A DNA stretch of 64,000 nt from positions 124,001 through 188,000 of the forward strand of contig NZ_CYUD01000009.1 in NCBI RefSeq assembly GCF_001458295.1, read 5' to 3'. Under the pieces are notes generated by a model that saw only the letters and a list, made by a program, of their open reading frames with translations, had not been told where the DNA came from and made no database searches. Shown piece after piece: positions 26,549 to 36,136 of this stretch; positions within the stretch are counted from its first letter, which is position 1; every line of letters starts with the position of its first letter. Made by a program: the position numbers and the translations under genes. The stretch is from Ruegeria denitrificans. GTDB taxonomy: Bacteria > Pseudomonadota > Alphaproteobacteria > Rhodobacterales > Rhodobacteraceae.

Positions 26549-27484
26549 ATGAGCACTCAAAACACCACCCTCCAGGGTCTTGGCTATGCATTTCTAGGCT
26601 TTGCCGTTTTCGCCAGTCATGACGCGCTGATCAAGGTGCTGGGCAGCACTTATTCGGTGATGCAGATCATCTTTTTCGCCACGTTGTTTTCCTTTGTGCC
26701 GATGGCGGTGACGATCCTGACCGACAGGGCAACGGGCAATTTCGTACCGCGCCACCCCTGGTTGGTTCTGTTACGGTCGGGGTTGATGGTGACAGGGATG
26801 TCCTGCGCATTCTATTCCTTCTCAGTCCTGCCGCTGGCCGAAGTTTATTCGCTGCTGTTTTCTTTCCCACTGATTGTCACCGTCCTGTCCATCCCCATCT
26901 TGGGCGAAGTCGTCCGCGCCCAACGCTGGGCCGCTGTCGGAGTAGGTCTGATCGGTGTGCTGATCGTACTACGCCCCGGAGCAACCGACATCACATTTGG
27001 CCATCTGGCCGCACTGGCCGCCGCATTCTGCAGCGCCTTTGCGTCCGTTTTGGTGCGCAAAATCGGAAATGAGGAACGTTCGGCGGTGCTGATCCTTTAT
27101 CCGATGCTGCTGGCCATTGCAGCGATGAGCCTTGCCCAACCCGCTGTGTATCTGCCGCCGTCGCTGCTGCACCTGGCGATGATGGCACTGGTCGGCGTGT
27201 TCTCAGTCATCGCTCAGCACCTGATCATCCTGGCCTATCGCGCCGCACCCGCTGGTGTCATTGCGCCCAGCCAGTACAGCCAGATCATCTGGGCCACGCT
27301 GTTTGGTATGATCTTCTTCGACGAAAAGCCCGATGCCTGGGTCGCCGTCGGGGCCAGCATCATTATCGCATCCGGCGTATTCGTCGTCTGGCGCGAGAGC
27401 CGGACCAACGCTTCCGCCAACACCCCGGTTCTGCGCGTGCGGTCGCCCCGGTCGGATACGGGGGCCACGCGGCCGGGGGAGTAG
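26549..27484 (+). CDS. EamA-type DMT family transporter
   Basis: 311-residue inner-membrane protein with ten predicted helices arranged as two EamA repeats (for example YAFLGFAVFASHDALIKVL and FGHLAALAAAFCSAFASVLVRKI). Substrate unknown. It follows the haemoglobin gene by about 140 nt and is convergent with the NYN-domain gene, 21 nt apart. Confidence 0.9.
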   Translation: MSTQNTTLQGLGYAFLGFAVFASHDALIKVLGSTYSVMQIIFFATLFSFVPMAVTILTDRATGNFVPRHPWLVLLRSGLMVTGMSCAFYSFSVLPLAEVYSLLFSFPLIVTVLSIPILGEVVRAQRWAAVGVGLIGVLIVLRPGATDITFGHLAALAAAFCSAFASVLVRKIGNEERSAVLILYPMLLAIAAMSLAQPAVYLPPSLLHLAMMALVGVFSVIAQHLIILAYRAAPAGVIAPSQYSQIIWATLFGMIFFDEKPDAWVAVGASIIIASGVFVVWRESRTNASANTPVLRVRSPRSDTGATRPGE

Positions 27485-27505
27485 CGCCACCGCGCACATG
27501 AATCT

Positions 27506-28231
27506 TTACCTGTCTTTGGGCCTGATCTTTAGGCCTCCGTTTACGCCTGCCTCCTCAAATTTTCCTGTCGCGCGAACAAGATCACTCAAGCGTCCGAACC
27601 CGTATGATCGCGTGTCGAAAGAGGGGTAATTCTTGAGCAGTTGATTTCCGAGCCAGCCAAGCTCAGCCCATCCGTCGGGTTCTGCGGATTTGAGCACAAC
27701 ATTCCGAATGAGCTGAGAGGCGTGGTTGATTTCCTTTATTGGCGCCAAGTTTTTTCCCTTGGCGTCGCTCGCAGCCTGCGGTTCATCCTTCTTGATGTTT
27801 TCGATTGAAATGTAGCGGTTGCACGCTGCCTTGAATGCCCAAGGTGCCTTCTCCTCGCCAATCCCAAACACGCTCAACCCCTGTTCGCGGATGCGACTAG
27901 CAAGCCGTGTGAAATCGCTGTCCGAGGATACTAGAACGAACCCGTCGAACCGGCCCGAATGTAAAATGTCCATCGCATCTATCACCAGGGCGATGTCTCC
28001 GGCATTCTTCCTAGTTGTGTTGGCGAACTGCTGATGAGGAACAATGGCGTATTTCGCCAGTTTCTCTGCGCTCCATCCCTGTGGAGTGTCACCCGAGAAA
28101 TCTCCGTAGATCCGGCGCAGACTGGCCTCGCCCAATGTGGCGACTTCCTCGAAAATCTCGACAACATGCTTTGCCGGAACATTCTCCGCATCAATCAGAA
28201 CTGCGAGGCGGTCCGTACTTCCTGTGGTCAC
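27506..28231 (-). CDS. NYN domain protein with C-terminal OST-HTH/LOTUS-like domain
   Basis: 241-residue protein starting at GTG. The N-terminal half is a NYN (PIN-like) nuclease domain with acidic residues in the expected places: LAVLIDAENV, KNAGDIALVIDAMDIL and GFVLVSSDSDFTRLASRI. The C-terminal half (INHASQLIRNVVLKSAEPDGW ... FGRLSDLVRATGKFE) resembles the OST-HTH/LOTUS fold that binds RNA. Related LabA/DUF88 proteins are putative single-strand-specific ribonucleases acting in RNA turnover. No partner gene is near. Confidence 0.87.
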   Translation of the reverse strand: MTTGSTDRLAVLIDAENVPAKHVVEIFEEVATLGEASLRRIYGDFSGDTPQGWSAEKLAKYAIVPHQQFANTTRKNAGDIALVIDAMDILHSGRFDGFVLVSSDSDFTRLASRIREQGLSVFGIGEEKAPWAFKAACNRYISIENIKKDEPQAASDAKGKNLAPIKEINHASQLIRNVVLKSAEPDGWAELGWLGNQLLKNYPSFDTRSYGFGRLSDLVRATGKFEEAGVNGGLKIRPKDR

Positions 28232-28272
28232 TTCAATCCCTCAACTCAAATACTATTCGTATTGAGGAATGT

Positions 28273-28304
28273 AAAAACGAAATGGGGCAGGCAAAAGCCC
28301 GCCC
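28273..28304 (-). terminator. Rho-independent terminator of the formaldehyde dehydrogenase gene
   Basis: On the minus strand GGGCGGGC-TTTT-GCCTGCCC (one mismatch) is followed by a T-rich stretch ending GTTTTT. It lies 22 nt past the stop of the class III alcohol dehydrogenase gene. Confidence 0.7.
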
Positions 28305-28325
28305 TCTACATTTAATTTAATTTTA

Positions 28326-29438
<1,113 letters not shown>

Positions 29439-29567
29439 ATCGTTGTCTCCCTGTCTTCTTTGACCCGACCCTGCGTCAATCGCAGAGGGTTTTCAACTGC
29501 GCTTTAGTGGCAGATTGGCTAATGTTTTGATATTGCAGAAACGACATTGCCGCAAAGAGGAACGCCA

Positions 29568-29858
29568 ATGCACCGCTTTATCCCGATCCTGATCCTGCTG
29601 GCCGCCTGCGCCGAGACACCTCCTGCGCCGGAAGACGCCCGCCTTTCACCCGAAGCAGCCCCGGTCGATCTGGCCTTTTGTGAGGGGGAACAGTTTACCG
29701 ATTCTATTGGTCAGCCAGTCTCGAGCATTCTGGGTTTGTTGCCCGAACGCGCGCGCGTGCTGGGGCCGGATGAATTGGCCACACAAGATTACCGGATCGA
29801 CCGTCTGAACGTGTTCATCAATGACGCCGGCATCATTCAACGTCTGACCTGCGGGTAG
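29568..29858 (+). CDS. I78-family peptidase-inhibitor-like lipoprotein
   Basis: 96-residue predicted lipoprotein. The signal sequence ends in the lipobox ILLAACAE, so it is likely membrane-anchored through a lipidated cysteine. The mature part has the I78 inhibitor pattern: CEGEQFTDSIGQPVSSI, a run with LPERARVLGP and the end YRIDRLNVFINDAGII then CG, with two cysteines that could form a disulfide. Known I78 members inhibit serine proteases. Start at 29568 is supported by AGAGGA. It lies upstream of imuB, where imuA would be found in a standard mutasome cassette. Confidence 0.78.
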   Translation: MHRFIPILILLAACAETPPAPEDARLSPEAAPVDLAFCEGEQFTDSIGQPVSSILGLLPERARVLGPDELATQDYRIDRLNVFINDAGIIQRLTCG

Positions 29859-29888
29859 GCGTGGACTCAGGCACTGATTCTACGATAA

Positions 29889-29903
29889 GAACAAAATGGG
29901 AAC
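29889..29903. promoter_or_regulatory. LexA box upstream of imuB
   Basis: Perfect GAAC-N7-GAAC (GTTC-N7-GTTC on the minus strand), the LexA recognition form of alphaproteobacteria such as Rhodobacter. It ends 16 nt before the imuB ATG, the same distance as the imperfect site before dnaE2, so it would block the promoter and be released by SOS. Confidence 0.75.
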
Positions 29904-29919
29904 ATTTTGATGTCTGCCG

Positions 29920-31572
29920 ATGCCCAAACGCCGAATACTCTCACTCTGGTTTCCCCGTCTGGGGGCTGAACGGCTGGTCCGCGCTGCGCGGGGCCTGCAG
30001 GATGGACCTTTGGCTGTGGTAGCCGAGCAGGCGAACATGCAGGTTGTCACCTCGCTGAATGCACAGGCTCAGGCCGCCGGGTTACGCGTGGGTCAGCCGG
30101 TGCGCGATGCCCATGCCATGTGCGCAAACCTTGTGACGCGGCCCCGCAATGCCCCGGCCGAGGCGGCGTTTCTGACCGCTTTGCGCCGCTGGGCAGGCAA
30201 GTTCAGCCCCTGGGTGGCCGAGGAATCGCCGGACGGGCTGATTGTCGACCTGTCGGGTTGTGCCCATCTGTTCGGCGGCGAAGAGGCACTGCTGAGCGTC
30301 CTTGAGATTGATTGCGCAGATATGGGTCTGAGCGTGCAGATGGGCATCGCTGACACGCTGGGCGCGGCCTGGGCGCTGGCGCGATACGCGGGACAAGAGG
30401 CCACGTCCGACCGCAACGGCGACGCCATCAGCCAAGAGGCCCGCGCCACCCGTGCCCGCGCCACCAAGCGGCGGCACTGGACCAAAGGTGGCGCCGCGCC
30501 GCAGGTGATGGCGCTGGGCGGCGGCGCACGGGTTGCAGCGCCGGGGCAGTCTTATGGCGCACTCAGCCCCCTGCCCATTGCAGCGCTGCGGTTGGAGGAT
30601 CAGACCGTGGCGCAGTTGAACCGTCTGGGCCTGCGCCGGATCGGCGATCTGTTGGGCCAGCCGCGTGCCAGTTTGGCGCGGCGGTTCGGGCGGGGTCTGG
30701 TGCTGCGGCTGGATCAGGCCATGGGCAGCGCGCCCGAGCCGGTCTCGCCCGCCCGTCCGCCGCATCGCTTTGCCGTGCGCATGACCCTGCCCAACCCAAT
30801 CGGTCTGATCGAAGACGTCATGGCCGCAATCGACCGGGTTCTGCCCACGCTCTGCACCAAGCTTGAGGAAAAGGGACGCGGCGTTCGCACCCTGCGGCTT
30901 GAGGCACATCGCGCCGATCAGGCGGCTGAGATTATCGAAGTCGGTCTCGCCCGTCCGACCGTTGACAAATATCGCATTCGCCCCTTGTTAGAGATGAAAG
31001 TCGACAAGATTGATGCAGGTTATGGCATCGACATGCTGCGGCTTGTGGCGGTCCAGACCGAACCTATCCACGCCCGCACCATGGCGGGCCATGCCGAGGC
31101 CCGCCGCGCCGTGCGGGATCGGCTGGAAGGCAACACGGGCGTCGACGACCTGATCGGTAAGCTTGGCGCGCGCGTGGGGCTAGAGGCGATCACACGGCGA
31201 CACCCGGCGGCCTCGCATATCCCTGAAAAAACAGCGCAGACTCTAGCCGCTGCGTGGTCGGAACCGGCGCGCGACTGGCCCGTCCCACCACGCCCCCGGC
31301 CCTTGCAGATGTGGCAGCCCGAGCCGGTGATGGCGCCGGAAACCCCGAATGTGCCCAGCGCCTTTCGATGGCGTGGACGCGACTGGCAACTGACGCTGGC
31401 CACGGGCCCGGAACGCATTGCGCCGGAATGGTGGCTGGATGACCCCAACTGGCGCAGCGGCGTGCGCGATTACTGGGTGGTGGTGACCGAACAGGGCGAG
31501 CGGTTGTGGCTATTTTACGGTCATGGTGGCACCATGTCGGCAGGCTGGTTCTGCCAGGGACAGTTTTGTTAG
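29920..31572 (+). CDS. imuB: ImuB, inactive Y-family polymerase of the SOS mutasome
   Basis: 550-residue DinB/UmuC-fold protein of the ImuB type. It starts PKRRILSLWFPRLGAERLVR, carries a Y-family palm and thumb (LNRLGLRRIGDLLGQPRASLARRFG) and little finger, and ends with a DUF6504-type tail (RDYWVVVTEQGERLWLFYG). ImuB proteins lack catalytic acidic residues and serve as a hub linking the beta clamp, ImuA and DnaE2. Here imuA is not adjacent and dnaE2 is 4 kb upstream with intervening unrelated genes. It is convergent with the SDR gene, only 3 nt apart. Confidence 0.9.
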   Translation: MPKRRILSLWFPRLGAERLVRAARGLQDGPLAVVAEQANMQVVTSLNAQAQAAGLRVGQPVRDAHAMCANLVTRPRNAPAEAAFLTALRRWAGKFSPWVAEESPDGLIVDLSGCAHLFGGEEALLSVLEIDCADMGLSVQMGIADTLGAAWALARYAGQEATSDRNGDAISQEARATRARATKRRHWTKGGAAPQVMALGGGARVAAPGQSYGALSPLPIAALRLEDQTVAQLNRLGLRRIGDLLGQPRASLARRFGRGLVLRLDQAMGSAPEPVSPARPPHRFAVRMTLPNPIGLIEDVMAAIDRVLPTLCTKLEEKGRGVRTLRLEAHRADQAAEIIEVGLARPTVDKYRIRPLLEMKVDKIDAGYGIDMLRLVAVQTEPIHARTMAGHAEARRAVRDRLEGNTGVDDLIGKLGARVGLEAITRRHPAASHIPEKTAQTLAAAWSEPARDWPVPPRPRPLQMWQPEPVMAPETPNVPSAFRWRGRDWQLTLATGPERIAPEWWLDDPNWRSGVRDYWVVVTEQGERLWLFYGHGGTMSAGWFCQGQFC

Positions 31573-31575
31573 AGT

Positions 31576-32301
31576 CTATTTTCCACGATAGATCAACCAA
31601 TCTGGCAGGTAATCCAACAACCGGATCACCCAGGAAAAAGGTGCCGGGAAATCGGTACGAAAACGGCGGTGCAACATCGCCTTGACCACCCGTTCTGCCG
31701 CGTCCTCGGGTGTCATCAGCATCGGCATATTGAAACTGTTCTTCTCGGTCAGGCGGGTCTTGATAAAGCCCGGATTGATGATCCGTACCGTCACTCCTGT
31801 ACCTGCCAAGTCGAACCGCATCGTCTCGGCCAGCGAGATAAGAGCTGCCTTGCTGGCCGCATACCCCACCGCCGCAGGCAGGCCACGATAACCGGACAAC
31901 GACCCAATCAGAGTGATATCCCCCCGCCCCCTGCGCACGAAACCGGGCACCATTTCTCCGAGAACCCTTAGCGCGCCAGTGTAATTCACATCCGTCATCG
32001 CCAACACGGCCTCAGACTCCCAATCGCCCGAGCGCATCGGTTCATAGGCCCCGGCGTTATAGACCAACCCATCAACCTCTCCGACCTCGACCGCAGCACG
32101 ACGCACCGCGCCCAGATTGGTCACGTCACAGGGTACGGCCTGTGCATTTGGCAAGGCGGCACAGATCTCAGCCAGACGGTCAGCGTTGCGGGCAGATAGG
32201 ATAAGATGCGTACCCCGACGGCTGAGCGCTTCGGCCAGCGCCCGGCCCAACCCTTCGCTGGCACCGACAATCCAATAGGTTTTTCCGTTAAAACTGCTCA
32301 T
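31576..32301 (-). CDS. SDR family NAD(P)-dependent oxidoreductase
   Basis: 241-residue classical short-chain dehydrogenase: cofactor motif GASEGLGRALAEAL (residues 13-26), LVYNAGAYE, catalytic serine in LIGSLSGYRG and the YAASK catalytic tyrosine-lysine pair. Substrate unknown. It diverges from the FAD oxidoreductase operon and has its own TGATCC-N16-CGTA promoter, so it is probably part of the same regulon. In Rhodobacter sphaeroides a similar gene set lies beside rpoE-chrR; this equivalence is from memory and needs a search. Confidence 0.9.
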   Translation of the reverse strand: MSSFNGKTYWIVGASEGLGRALAEALSRRGTHLILSARNADRLAEICAALPNAQAVPCDVTNLGAVRRAAVEVGEVDGLVYNAGAYEPMRSGDWESEAVLAMTDVNYTGALRVLGEMVPGFVRRGRGDITLIGSLSGYRGLPAAVGYAASKAALISLAETMRFDLAGTGVTVRIINPGFIKTRLTEKNSFNMPMLMTPEDAAERVVKAMLHRRFRTDFPAPFSWVIRLLDYLPDWLIYRGK

Positions 32302-32332
32302 GCCCCAGCCAATTCAGTTATGTCTCTTATTT

Positions 32333-32358
32333 TACGAGCAGAGCAAGGCGCTGGATCA
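32333..32358 (-). promoter_or_regulatory. ECF11 (RpoE/ChrR-type) promoter driving the SDR gene
   Basis: Read on the minus strand: TGATCC at 32358-32353, 16 nt spacer, CGTA at 32336-32333, then 31 nt to the SDR start. It has the same elements and spacer as the divergent promoter at 32410-32435. TGATCC/CGTA is the form I recall for RpoE-ChrR sigma factors that respond to singlet oxygen. Confidence 0.65.
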
Positions 32359-32409
32359 CATCACCAGCCTTCACGACATAGTGCATTTGCGAAAAACTTC
32401 TGATCCGAG

Positions 32410-32435
32410 TGATCCATCCCCGCATATCCTGCGTA
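32410..32435 (+). promoter_or_regulatory. ECF11 (RpoE/ChrR-type) promoter driving the FAD oxidoreductase operon
   Basis: TGATCC at 32410-32415, 16 nt spacer, CGTA at 32432-32435, 33 nt ahead of the ATG at 32469. The -35 overlaps an upstream in-frame GTG at 32409, which is a further reason to take the later start codon. Confidence 0.65.
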
Positions 32436-32468
32436 TCCTATTGTAAAATGTCGCACAAAGAGGATGGC

Positions 32469-33803
32469 ATGTTCGACGAAACCCGGGGCATACGCAAGAA
32501 AATCGCAGTGGTCGGCGCAGGTATATCAGGCCTGTCAGCTGCTTACTATCTGTCCAAAATCAACGATGTGACCCTATTCGAGGCTGAACCCCGGCTCGGC
32601 GGGCATGCACGCACCGTGATGGCCGGAAAGAATGGGGATCAGCCCGTCGACACCGGATTTATCGTTTTCAATTATGTCACTTACCCCTATCTGACCCGTC
32701 TGTTCGACGAATTGAATGTCCCCGTAATCAAATCCGAGATGAGCTTTGGGGCCACCATCGACAACGGCCGTATCGAGTACGGCCTGAACAATTTGCGCAC
32801 CCTGACGGCACAAAAACGGAACTTGGCGAGACCTGCCTATTACAAAATGATCGCGGATATCCTGCGCTTTGGCAAAGAGGCACCCGAAGCCGCCCGCGAC
32901 GACGACACCACGATCGGAGAACTGGTCGATCAGCTGCGTCTGGGCCATTGGTTTCGCCATAATTACCTGATGCCGATGTGCGGCGCGATCTGGTCCACTC
33001 CGGTCGAATTTGTGGATCAGTTCCCGGCCCGGTCGTTGGTGCAGTTCTTTCGCAACCACGCCTTGTTGGCCAGTGGGCGCGCCGGACAGCATCAATGGTA
33101 TACGGTGAAAGGCGGCAGCATCGAATATGTCCGTCGCATTGATGCCGCGTTACGTGGGCGCGGGTGCGAAATCCGTCTGGCCTGCCCGGTTGAGCATATT
33201 CAACGCGACGAAACCGGAGTGACCGTCCACAGTCAGGGTCAAGTTGATCTGTTTGATGAGATCATCCTGGCCACCCATTCCGATCAATCGCTCGCCATCC
33301 TTGGCGAGGCCGCAACAGACGAAGAAAAGACCGCATTAGGGTCTATTAAGTACCAATCCAACACCGCCATTCTACATTGCGACCCACGCCAGATGCCCCG
33401 GCGGCGCGCGTGTTGGTCCAGTTGGACATATCGCTCGCAGGCGGGAAATGTTGGCGTTACCTACTGGATGAACCGGCTGCAGAACATCCCGGACAACGAC
33501 CCGTTATTTGTGACGCTGAACGCATCGTCGGAAATTCCTGCAGATAAAATTTATGACACGGTCGAGTTTGCCCACCCGGTATTCGACAAGGCTGCTCTGA
33601 AGGCCCAGGGGCAAATTCGTCAGATGCAGGGGCAGAATCGAACTTGGTTTGCCGGTGCGTATAATCGGCACGGCTTTCACGAAGACGGGATTGCCAGCGC
33701 GATGCATGTCGTCGAGCGCCTGAACGGCACCCCGCACACACTCGGAGCTGACAATGGCATTCTTGCACAAGATCCGGCCATCCCTGCCTCGGCCGACCTA
33801 TAA
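32469..33803 (+). CDS. FAD-dependent amine-oxidase-like oxidoreductase
   Basis: 444-residue flavoprotein. The N-terminal Rossmann motif VVGAGISGLSAAYYL is followed by FEAEPRLGGHARTV and, at the C-terminus, WFAGAYNRHGFHEDGIASA. This is the 'NAD/FAD-binding amine oxidase' type that accompanies cyclopropane or furan fatty-acid genes in many bacteria. First gene of a five-gene overlapping operon. ATG at 32469 chosen because AAAGAGGA lies just upstream and the -10 region would fall inside a longer frame. The usual DUF1365 and methyltransferase neighbours are absent, so its reaction here is open; a lipid-modifying role after singlet-oxygen stress is inferred from the promoter. Confidence 0.88.
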   Translation: MFDETRGIRKKIAVVGAGISGLSAAYYLSKINDVTLFEAEPRLGGHARTVMAGKNGDQPVDTGFIVFNYVTYPYLTRLFDELNVPVIKSEMSFGATIDNGRIEYGLNNLRTLTAQKRNLARPAYYKMIADILRFGKEAPEAARDDDTTIGELVDQLRLGHWFRHNYLMPMCGAIWSTPVEFVDQFPARSLVQFFRNHALLASGRAGQHQWYTVKGGSIEYVRRIDAALRGRGCEIRLACPVEHIQRDETGVTVHSQGQVDLFDEIILATHSDQSLAILGEAATDEEKTALGSIKYQSNTAILHCDPRQMPRRRACWSSWTYRSQAGNVGVTYWMNRLQNIPDNDPLFVTLNASSEIPADKIYDTVEFAHPVFDKAALKAQGQIRQMQGQNRTWFAGAYNRHGFHEDGIASAMHVVERLNGTPHTLGADNGILAQDPAIPASADL

Positions 33804-34299
33804 CCCTCTTCGCGCAGCGCTTCTGTCGTTTGCTTTGCTGGTCCCGGGCGGGCTGGCGGCGTCTTCTGGCCTGAACGCGCTGGGCGACGCACAACTGCGC
33901 GGCACCGCAACATTTCGGTATTTGGGGTTCCCACTGTATGATGCGCAGTTGTTCACACCGGGCGGTGCCCCGTTCAACTGGTCCGAGGATTTCGGGCTGG
34001 AGCTGAAATACCACCGCAATGTGACCCAAAAGGCACTGATCAATTCAACCTTGAACGAGATGGCACGCATTGGTCACCCGGCACCGGTGCGCGATCAGCT
34101 GCAAACTTGTTTCAAAGCGGTTAACAAAGGGGATCGCTATCTGGCGGTTTCGGAGGGACCGAATATGGTTTCCTTCTGGCTGAATGGGCGTAAGACCTGC
34201 ACAATGTCGTATCCGGGTATCAAACGTAGTTTCATGTCTGTGTTTCTAGGGGATAATACTCGGTCGGCCGCTTTCGCGCAGAAACTGCGCGGGCAGTAA
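33754..34299 (+). CDS. Chalcone isomerase-like exported protein
   Basis: 181-residue protein with an N-terminal signal or anchor (PLRAALLSFALLVPGGLAA) and a chalcone-isomerase-fold domain: RGTATFRYLGFPLYDAQLF, then ELKYHRNVTQKALINSTLNEM and VSFWLNGRKTC. Bacterial members of this fold are not flavonoid enzymes and may bind lipids. Its ATG at 33754, with GGAG eight bases upstream, overlaps the end of the FAD gene by 50 nt; a later start would remove the signal. The stop shares one base with the next ATG (TAATG). Confidence 0.82.
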   Translation: MAFLHKIRPSLPRPTYNPLRAALLSFALLVPGGLAASSGLNALGDAQLRGTATFRYLGFPLYDAQLFTPGGAPFNWSEDFGLELKYHRNVTQKALINSTLNEMARIGHPAPVRDQLQTCFKAVNKGDRYLAVSEGPNMVSFWLNGRKTCTMSYPGIKRSFMSVFLGDNTRSAAFAQKLRGQ

Positions 34300-35522
34300 T
34301 GTTGTATCCACGCGTTAGTCTGTATGCGCTGATGCTCGCTGCGGCGGGCATACCTCTGTATATCCACCTTCCACGCTTTGCTGCCGTTAACCTGGGTATT
34401 GGGTTGGGTGTGATTGGTACCGTTCTTCTGGTGATACGTCTGATCGATCTGGTTCAGGATCCGCTAATCGGATGGGCCATCGACCGCTGGCCAGGCGAGC
34501 AACTTCTGTTTGCGGCGACAGCCGCGATTGGGTTAGCGGTCGGATTCCCTATGTTGTTTGGATTACCAGCAGGGACAAACATTCTGGTATTAGTGTCTAT
34601 ACTAGTCCTGCTATTTTCGGCCTATAGCCTGGGCACTATCCTGCTTTACGGGCGCAGTGCGACCCTGGCCAAACGGCCCGAACCGAAAGAGCTGATCACT
34701 ATGGCCGCCTGGCGCGAAGGCGGACAACTAACAGGCGTCATCCTTGCAGCCAGCGCCCCGGCCTTGCTCGTGGCCTTCGGCGCCGGCGCGCAGGGATATC
34801 CGGCCTTTGGCCTGTTTCTTGGCCTGATTGCAATCCTCACCCTGTTTTTGACCTTCCCGATCTGGCGCCGTCCACCGATCACTGGCGATGGTCTGTCCTT
34901 TGCCGGGCTGGCTCAGGCCGGAGCGTTGCGCCTATTGCTGCTAGCTCTCGTCAACAGCTTGCCGGTAGCAATCACCTCGACCCTGTTTTTATTCTTTGTC
35001 GAAGACCGCCTGCAATTGTCCGGAAAAGCCGGACCCCTGTTGATCTTGTTCTTTCTCAGTGCCGGGGTCAGCGTTCCGCTTTGGGCAAAGCTGGCGAAGC
35101 AAATTAGCCCGAAAAAGACTCTGATTATCGCCATGCCGCTGTCTATTGCGGGGTTTATCGGTGCCGCTTTGTTATCAGCCGGAAACCTGACCGGATTCGC
35201 CGCGATCTGTCTGGCGTCAGGTGCAGCGCTTGGGGCGGATATGGTGGTGTTACCTGCCATGTTTTCGGTCGTGCTGACACGGGCGGGGCTGAATGCATCC
35301 GCCGCGTTCGGCATCTGGTCCTTCGCTGGCAAGCTGGGTCTTGCGCTCGCTGCCTTTTTCACTCTGCCGCTGCTGGAGCGCAGCGGGTTCACCCCAGGAC
35401 AAGCAAATTCGGCCGAGGCGTTGCGCATCCTCACCCTCACTTATGCCGTGCTGCCCTGCATCTTGAAACTCGGCGCGTTCGGGCTGGTCCTGACGCTGCC
35501 TACTGAGGTCTCAGCCAAATGA
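34299..35522 (+). CDS. MFS transporter, GPH (Na+/melibiose symporter-like) type
   Basis: 407-residue permease with twelve predicted helices. The N-terminal IRLIDLVQDPLIGWAIDRW is the GPH-family signature between helices 2 and 3. The substrate is unknown and it is unlikely to be a sugar, since related genes occur with flavin/lipid-modifying neighbours. Starts inside the stop of the preceding gene and overlaps the next by ATGA, so it is translationally coupled. Confidence 0.88.
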   Translation: MLYPRVSLYALMLAAAGIPLYIHLPRFAAVNLGIGLGVIGTVLLVIRLIDLVQDPLIGWAIDRWPGEQLLFAATAAIGLAVGFPMLFGLPAGTNILVLVSILVLLFSAYSLGTILLYGRSATLAKRPEPKELITMAAWREGGQLTGVILAASAPALLVAFGAGAQGYPAFGLFLGLIAILTLFLTFPIWRRPPITGDGLSFAGLAQAGALRLLLLALVNSLPVAITSTLFLFFVEDRLQLSGKAGPLLILFFLSAGVSVPLWAKLAKQISPKKTLIIAMPLSIAGFIGAALLSAGNLTGFAAICLASGAALGADMVVLPAMFSVVLTRAGLNASAAFGIWSFAGKLGLALAAFFTLPLLERSGFTPGQANSAEALRILTLTYAVLPCILKLGAFGLVLTLPTEVSAK

Positions 35523-36136
35523 AACTGCTTGCCGTTATTCTGCTCGCCATTCTTGCTGTGCTCGCTGCCAGATCCCGATTTTTGAGCTTTCGGTCGCAAT
35601 CCCCCGCGGATTACAGCGGCACCGGGCCCGAATTCAAAATGAAAGAGGTCTTGAATGGAGATATCCTGTCCGAAGGGCTGATCCATGGCCCCAATGGCAA
35701 GATGTCGAACAGCTTTGTTGCCCGTATGGTGGGAAAATGGGACGGCAATACAGGCACGCTGGCCGAATATTTCTCCTATTCCAACGGCAAGAAGATGACC
35801 CGCAAATGGTATCTGACGCTGGGCACCGGTAACACGTTTACCGCGACAGCAGATGATATTGTCGGCGAAGGTCACGGCACGATCTCGGGATCGACCGTCA
35901 AGCTGACTTATCGGATCATCCTGCCCCAAGATGCAGGCGGACACACACTGGACGTCACCGACTGGATGTACCTGACGAAAAACGGTGTGATCATGAACCG
36001 GTCCGAAATGCGCAAATTCGGCATCAAGGTTGCCGAACTGGTCGCCACCATGCGCCCCGCGTCCGAGGCTAAATCGGCTCATATCAGCGGATCAAACGGC
36101 TATGACGCAACGGCGGAAACGAGGACCTTGCAATGA
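35519..36136 (+). CDS. DUF3833 family protein (first copy)
   Basis: 205-residue protein with an N-terminal hydrophobic anchor (LLAVILLAILAVLAARS) but no lipobox cysteine, followed by the DUF3833 domain: FKMKEVLNGDILSEGLIHGPNG, a central beta-rich part and VTDWMYLTKNGVIMNRSEMRKFG. A serine/alanine-rich tail of about 25 residues is not seen in the second copy. DUF3833 proteins are probably periplasmic beta-barrel-like, lipocalin-style domains; function unknown. Overlaps both neighbours by 4 nt. Confidence 0.85.
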   Translation: MKLLAVILLAILAVLAARSRFLSFRSQSPADYSGTGPEFKMKEVLNGDILSEGLIHGPNGKMSNSFVARMVGKWDGNTGTLAEYFSYSNGKKMTRKWYLTLGTGNTFTATADDIVGEGHGTISGSTVKLTYRIILPQDAGGHTLDVTDWMYLTKNGVIMNRSEMRKFGIKVAELVATMRPASEAKSAHISGSNGYDATAETRTLQ

